From Pedobacter sp. UBA4863 (GTDB lineage Bacteria > Bacteroidota > Bacteroidia > Sphingobacteriales > Sphingobacteriaceae), in contig NZ_DHDZ01000028.1 of assembly GCF_002399615.1 (NCBI RefSeq), positions 42,373-106,372 of the forward strand: a stretch of DNA of 64,000 nt, in the 5' to 3' direction. The position numbers were made by a program, and so were the translations under genes. Shown here one piece after another: positions 59,964 through 64,000 of the stretch. The notes below the pieces were generated by a model that was given only the letters and a program-made list of their open reading frames with translations, had not been told where the DNA came from and did no database searches. Position 1 is the stretch's first letter. Every line of letters begins with the position of its first letter.

Positions 59964-61052
59964 CTACACGTTTGTATTCTGTCCTTTTACATCAAAGGCA
60001 TCGCGAAGGCCAATGGCAATTAAATTAAAAGCATAAACGGTAAGCATAATGGCCAAACCAGGCAATACCGCTAAATAAGCCGCATCCATAATAATGTACC
60101 CGTAATGTTCTTTTATCATGGTGCCCCAACTTGGCATAGGCGGCTGTGCTCCAAAACCCAAGAAACTTAAACCTGTTTCTAATAAAATGGCCGAAGCAAA
60201 ATTAGCCGAGGCCACCACCAAAATAGGACCGGCAATGTTTGGCAAAATATGTTTCACAATAATTCTTACATTAGAAAAACCTAGTGCTTTAGCAGCTTCA
60301 ACAAATTCTACTTGTTTTAGGGCCATTACCTGTCCACGCACCAAGCGAGCAACATCTACCCATGTACTTAAACCTACGGCAATAAAAATTTGCCAAAAGC
60401 CTTTACCCAACGCAAATGAGATGGCAATAACCAAAAGCAGCGAAGGCAAAGACCAAATTACATTCATAAACCAACTGATGGCAGCATCTATTTTCCCTCC
60501 AAAATAACCTGCAATAGCTCCTAAGCCTACTCCAATAAACATGGAAATAAGTACGGCCATTAAACCTACCGAAAGCGAAACCCGTACCCCAAGAATTAAT
60601 CGGCTTAGCAAATCTCTGCCGTACATATCTGTACCAAGATAAAAGGTTTGCTCGTAAGTATTTTTTCCAGACACCAAGGGATAAGCTTCTTCTTCGGCCT
60701 GTTCGTCGTCGCCAATGTACTCTTTGGCAAAAACCTTATTTCCTTGCACACGATAAGAGGTAATGGGAATACTTTTAAAATCGGTCTCCTGGCCATAGCG
60801 CATTTTTTCTAACACACCTACTTTTTCAACACCTTTGGTTCTACTTATAACCAGGAACTGAAATGTTCTGCCAGGCTTTTTATTGGTTAGTTGAAGGTGC
60901 ATGGTATTGGCATAAGGTGTTTGATCTGGTGTAATTAAATAGCCCAGCACCCCAACCATTACCATTAAAACTATAAATACAAGGCCAATTAATGCCAACG
61001 TATTGCGTTTAAACTTTTTCCAAACTTTAGCAGATTGCGTTGTTTTTGCCAT
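59964..61052 (-). CDS. Oligopeptide/nickel-type ABC transporter permease (DppC/OppC-like)
   Basis: 362 codons. TM1 (about residues 16-36) is followed by a periplasmic insert of about 100 residues, longer than in E. coli DppC. The core begins at TFYLGTDMYGRDLLSRLILG and contains the EAA loop EFVEAAKALGFSNVRIIVKH that contacts the ATPase. No binding protein, second permease or ATPase gene is adjacent, so the rest of the transporter must be elsewhere. It follows the glycosyltransferase gene by 1 bp. Confidence 0.88.
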   Translation of the reverse strand: MAKTTQSAKVWKKFKRNTLALIGLVFIVLMVMVGVLGYLITPDQTPYANTMHLQLTNKKPGRTFQFLVISRTKGVEKVGVLEKMRYGQETDFKSIPITSYRVQGNKVFAKEYIGDDEQAEEEAYPLVSGKNTYEQTFYLGTDMYGRDLLSRLILGVRVSLSVGLMAVLISMFIGVGLGAIAGYFGGKIDAAISWFMNVIWSLPSLLLVIAISFALGKGFWQIFIAVGLSTWVDVARLVRGQVMALKQVEFVEAAKALGFSNVRIIVKHILPNIAGPILVVASANFASAILLETGLSFLGFGAQPPMPSWGTMIKEHYGYIIMDAAYLAVLPGLAIMLTVYAFNLIAIGLRDAFDVKGQNTNV

Positions 61053-61053
61053 C

Positions 61054-62205
61054 TTATTTTACCATTCTACCTTTCCAATTGTATTTACCCGAATTTCCGG
61101 CAATGCCAATATAAACAATGTAGATGACATGCAACACATTCAATATAGGCAGCCATAACAACAATGCTTTTCTTTTAAAAAAAGCCATCACATTATTAAG
61201 GAAAACAAATTCTACCAACAGTTTGGCCACCAATTGAAAAATTAAAAAAGGCAATGCTATTGGAAAGAAAACAGACAGCAGGGCATTTACAATAATGCTA
61301 AGGTTAAACAACCAAATGCTTACACCTAAAATAATTACCGATTTTTCTTTGTAACGGGTACTTTTTGATGCCCAACGTTTGCGTTGTTGAATAAATTCGC
61401 CCAAGGTTGCCTTAGCATGGGTATAAACCACGGCTTCTCTATTTTTAAGGAAGCCTATTTTATCTCCATAAATGGCTGCCATTTTATGCAACAGCAGTTC
61501 ATCGTCTCCAGAAGCTAAATCATCAATTCCTTTAAAGCCACCTACCTCAAAAAAAGCTTTTTTCTCATAGGCCAAATTTGCACCATTGCAGGTACTTGGG
61601 TTTTTATTGCCAATGGTAGATGCACCCAAACCAATTAGATAAGCAAACTCTAAGGTTTGTGCACTTTCAAAAAAACTCTTTTCTTCAAAATAGGCCACAG
61701 GCGATGAAATCATTTTACAGCCCGTAGTTTCGTAGTAATTCACAATAGTAATTAACCATTCTGTGCCCATGCGGCAATCGGCATCGGTAGCTACAATTAA
61801 ATCTCCTGTGGCTTGCCCAATAGCTGTTTGGATGGCCATTTTCTTGTAGGAGTTTAGGGCCTTGTTTTCATTGAGCTGAATTAGCTTAACCCCATCGTAA
61901 GATTTTACAATTTCTGCAGTGCAATCTGTAGAATGATCATCGATAACAATAAGCTCAAATAGAGTTTTGGGATAGCTTTGCGCTAAAATATCGTCTATTG
62001 TTTTTGCAATTTTATCTTCTTCGTTGCGAGCTGCGATAATTACAGAAACAACTACTTCGGGTTGTTTAGCATTTTTTTTATAGGTCTTAATTTTAAACCA
62101 ACCTACAATAAATGTAATTACTACCAACACATACATTAGTGTTAAAAAAGCCGAGAAGTAATTAATTGCGTTGAGTATTTCCAAAGAAATTGAGTTTAAA
62201 TACAA
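61054..62205 (-). CDS. Family 2 glycosyltransferase, membrane-bound
   Basis: 383 codons from a TTG at 62205; a TTG at 62184 is equally possible and no ATG precedes residue 24. TM near residues 15-37, then the GT-A core with IIAARNEEDKIAKTIDDILA, VIDDHSTD, ATDADCRMG and the QQRKRWASKS motif, then three C-terminal spans. It overlaps the end of the flippase-like gene, implying coupled translation. It probably transfers sugars to a lipid or polysaccharide. Confidence 0.85.
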   Translation of the reverse strand: MYLNSISLEILNAINYFSAFLTLMYVLVVITFIVGWFKIKTYKKNAKQPEVVVSVIIAARNEEDKIAKTIDDILAQSYPKTLFELIVIDDHSTDCTAEIVKSYDGVKLIQLNENKALNSYKKMAIQTAIGQATGDLIVATDADCRMGTEWLITIVNYYETTGCKMISSPVAYFEEKSFFESAQTLEFAYLIGLGASTIGNKNPSTCNGANLAYEKKAFFEVGGFKGIDDLASGDDELLLHKMAAIYGDKIGFLKNREAVVYTHAKATLGEFIQQRKRWASKSTRYKEKSVIILGVSIWLFNLSIIVNALLSVFFPIALPFLIFQLVAKLLVEFVFLNNVMAFFKRKALLLWLPILNVLHVIYIVYIGIAGNSGKYNWKGRMVK

Positions 62206-63187
62206 AATATGAACCTAAGATAGCAGGAATTATAATATTAATGAGCCAAATGCTTGCAATACACGCTACCACTGCCGTATTTTGATTGGTTACATACTTA
62301 AAGAAAAACAGTGCTGTAACACTCCGAATGCCAATATCTAACAAATCTAAGGATGGCAATGTAGATTGTACAAAAAACAGAATTGGCACCAACATTAAAA
62401 TATCTGTCATATGCAATTCAGGTATCAGCCATAAAAACACGATGATATATTGGGTGGTGAAAACAGCATATCTGGCTAAACAGAATAATAGAATTTTAAG
62501 GAGTTCTTTCTTTTCGTAGCGGGCTAAAACAGCGTAAAACCTCTCGTATTTACGCGTATATTTCATCGACAGCAATAAGCTGTTAAGCCATTTAATATTA
62601 AAATAAAAGATGATGAAAAACAAAGCAAACACCAATGCCACCCCACAAATGGCGGCTTGAAAAACAGGTTCGATAGGAATAAACCGATGTACAAAAACGC
62701 AAACCGCAATGGCGCCAAATACATTGGTAAGCACTAATTGGCCAATGTTTCCTACGGTCATGGCTACTACACCAATAATTCTTCTTTTCGGCGATAAAAA
62801 GAACACTCTCCCGCCATATTCGCCCAATCTATTAGGTGTAAAAACAGCCCAAGTTAAACCACAAAAAACAGATTCTATTGCTCGCCATAAACTAATTTGC
62901 TCTACCCTAGCAATGAGTTGCTTCCATTTCGCGGCCTCTAGGCCCCAGTTACACAGCATCAGTACAAAGATACTGCCTAGCACCGCCCAAATCTGTTGAC
63001 TAGGAATGTTCCCCAACAGTTTGATAAATTCTTTAAGATCGTTATGCTTGGTAAGCTTATTATAAATGAACCAAAAAGCAAAAGCCACAATGGCAACTTT
63101 TATAAAGGTGGCTAGTATTTTTTTATAGCTGAAGGTCAAAATTTTGCTTTTGTTTATGCAAATATGCTTAATAAACTTGAGTTGCAC
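62162..63187 (-). CDS. Flippase-like membrane protein (LPG synthase TM region family)
   Basis: 341 codons from a GTG start at 63187; no ATG is available nearby. About eight membrane spans. The pattern SVFCGLTWAVFTPNRLGEYGGRVFFLSPKR matches the UPF0104/lysylphosphatidylglycerol synthase transmembrane family, whose stand-alone members are thought to move lipids. The 44-bp overlap with the GT2 gene suggests a joint role in making or moving a glycolipid. Confidence 0.78.
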   Translation of the reverse strand: MQLKFIKHICINKSKILTFSYKKILATFIKVAIVAFAFWFIYNKLTKHNDLKEFIKLLGNIPSQQIWAVLGSIFVLMLCNWGLEAAKWKQLIARVEQISLWRAIESVFCGLTWAVFTPNRLGEYGGRVFFLSPKRRIIGVVAMTVGNIGQLVLTNVFGAIAVCVFVHRFIPIEPVFQAAICGVALVFALFFIIFYFNIKWLNSLLLSMKYTRKYERFYAVLARYEKKELLKILLFCLARYAVFTTQYIIVFLWLIPELHMTDILMLVPILFFVQSTLPSLDLLDIGIRSVTALFFFKYVTNQNTAVVACIASIWLINIIIPAILGSYFVFKLNFFGNTQRN

Positions 63188-63236
63188 TTAATAATTGGGC
63201 ATTTTTAGATTAACAAAAGATTGAACAAATAAGTGC

Positions 63237-63244
63237 TATTTTTG
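63237..63244 (+). promoter_or_regulatory. -7 element of ruvC
   Basis: TATTTTTG ends 4 bp before the ruvC ATG (63249), predicting a leaderless mRNA. A good -33 TTG at the right distance is not seen. Confidence 0.5.
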
Positions 63245-63248
63245 TGCT

Positions 63249-63815
63249 ATGTTGGTTGAAAAAAAGGAACGTGTTATTTTAGGAATTGATCCCGGCACGG
63301 CAATTATGGGCTATGGTTTAGTTCTAGAAAAAGGAAATAAAATGGAATTACTAAGCTTAGGCGTTGTAAAGCTCAATCACTTAGACGATCACTTTATTAA
63401 ACTACAGCGCATTTTTGAAAAGACAATGGGCTTAATAGAAACTTACAAACCCGATGCCTTAGCTATTGAAGCTCCTTTTTATGGCAAAAACATTCAAGTA
63501 ACATTAAAGCTAGGCAGGGCGCAAGGCGTTTGTATGGCGGCGGCGCTTTCTAAAAACATCCCTGTAACCGAATATGCTCCTAGAAAAATTAAGCAATCTA
63601 TTACTGGCAACGGAACTGCAAGCAAAGAACAGGTGGCTGCCATGCTACAACGCTTGCTCAACTTTAAAGAAACTCCCGAGTTTTTAGATGCTACCGATGG
63701 TTTAGCTGTGGCGGTATGTCATTCTTTTCAAAAAATTTCTACCAGTGGTGGTAAAAGCAAAACTTATACAGGTTGGGAAGCTTTTGTAAGTGACAATAAG
63801 AAACGGGTGAAGTAG
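63249..63815 (+). CDS. ruvC: Holliday junction resolvase RuvC
   Basis: 188 codons, normal length. The four acidic catalytic residues are visible: D14 in LGIDPGTA, E74 in AIEAPF, and D147/D150 in FLDATDGL. It cuts Holliday junctions in recombination repair with RuvAB. It is divergent from the flippase-like gene. Confidence 0.95.
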   Translation: MLVEKKERVILGIDPGTAIMGYGLVLEKGNKMELLSLGVVKLNHLDDHFIKLQRIFEKTMGLIETYKPDALAIEAPFYGKNIQVTLKLGRAQGVCMAAALSKNIPVTEYAPRKIKQSITGNGTASKEQVAAMLQRLLNFKETPEFLDATDGLAVAVCHSFQKISTSGGKSKTYTGWEAFVSDNKKRVK

Positions 63816-63839
63816 AAACAACTCGTACGGAACCCCTGT

Positions 63840-63956
63840 CTAATGAACGATATGCGCAACGGAAGTCTCAGAAAACAATTCAGCTTTAGCTTTTAAAATA
63901 GCTTTTATTGTTCTCGATTGCTCTTCATCTTCCGTTTGTATTGCCAAAGTCTCCAT
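63840..63956 (-). CDS. Possible small antitoxin-like protein
   Basis: 38 codons, METLAIQTEDEEQSRTIKAI, then LKAKAELFSETSVAHIVH. The start METL-x-I-Q and the following amphipathic helix resemble the short Bacteroidota proteins (DUF2683-like) that often precede RelE/YoeB-type toxins. No toxin gene follows on this strand; ruvC occupies it from the other side. It may be an orphan. Confidence 0.4.
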   Translation of the reverse strand: METLAIQTEDEEQSRTIKAILKAKAELFSETSVAHIVH

Positions 63957-64000
63957 CTACAAATATGACAAAAGTCTAAACCTTTTTCTTCTTCGGAAAT

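Noticed and set aside
63976..64000. Possible end of another minus-strand gene (reading FPKKKKV then stop)
   Set aside because: Only 25 bases are visible, too little to support a gene.

Overview
The window is chromosomal DNA of an AT-rich Bacteroidota, most likely a Pedobacter-like member of the Sphingobacteriaceae. The evidence is a SusC/SusD pair with an ECF sigma/FecR regulator, a PorP/SprF protein paired with a CHU_C-type secreted protein, class II NrdJ, Bacteroidota-type promoters (-33 TTG, -7 TAnnTTTG), weak Shine-Dalgarno signals and several TTG/GTG starts.

Layout. 1-8104 (minus) is the S10-spc ribosomal cluster, rplC to rpsE, with its own promoter at 8122-8152. The str cluster (rpsL-rpsG-fusA-rpsJ, minus, 34252-30713) lies in the same orientation, but about 22.6 kb separates rpsJ from rplC. 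That stretch holds a TauE/SafE exporter with its DUF1634 partner, nrdJ, a fungal-type prephenate dehydrogenase, a coiled-coil envelope protein, an ECF sigma/FecR/SusC/SusD locus followed by three candidate peptidases or amidohydrolases, a decayed gene, and a type IX secretion pair.

34.6-46 kb carries a histidine kinase, a cytochrome b5-like protein beside a lycopene-cyclase-like membrane protein, a lone ECF sigma, murB, a TMEM175 channel, and a tetR-tolC-hlyD-RND efflux operon with a palindromic operator. 46.1-47.95 kb is the accessory region: a dispersed repeat (other copy near 8.4-8.6 kb), a truncated tyrosine recombinase abutting it, an attC-like long palindrome leading into an orphan ORF, REP-like twin hairpins and a Flavo-1-like RNA element. 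48-64 kb returns to housekeeping genes: MFS transporter, serine hydrolase, odhB-odhA, CRY-DASH photolyase, AhpD-like protein, glycosyltransferases, rnhB, an AAA/DUF4143 ATPase under an iterated palindromic operator, an oligopeptide-type ABC permease, a flippase-like protein and ruvC.

Most interesting: the two ribosomal promoters share the start-site sequence TCCCTTAA, so both mRNAs should begin with an oligopyrimidine run. Six other genes have a -7 element 3-5 bp from the start codon, which predicts leaderless mRNAs. The 46-48 kb patch combines a recombinase fragment, a repeat boundary and an attC-like palindrome. The SusCD locus carries peptidases in place of glycosidases, one with a complete metzincin zinc motif.
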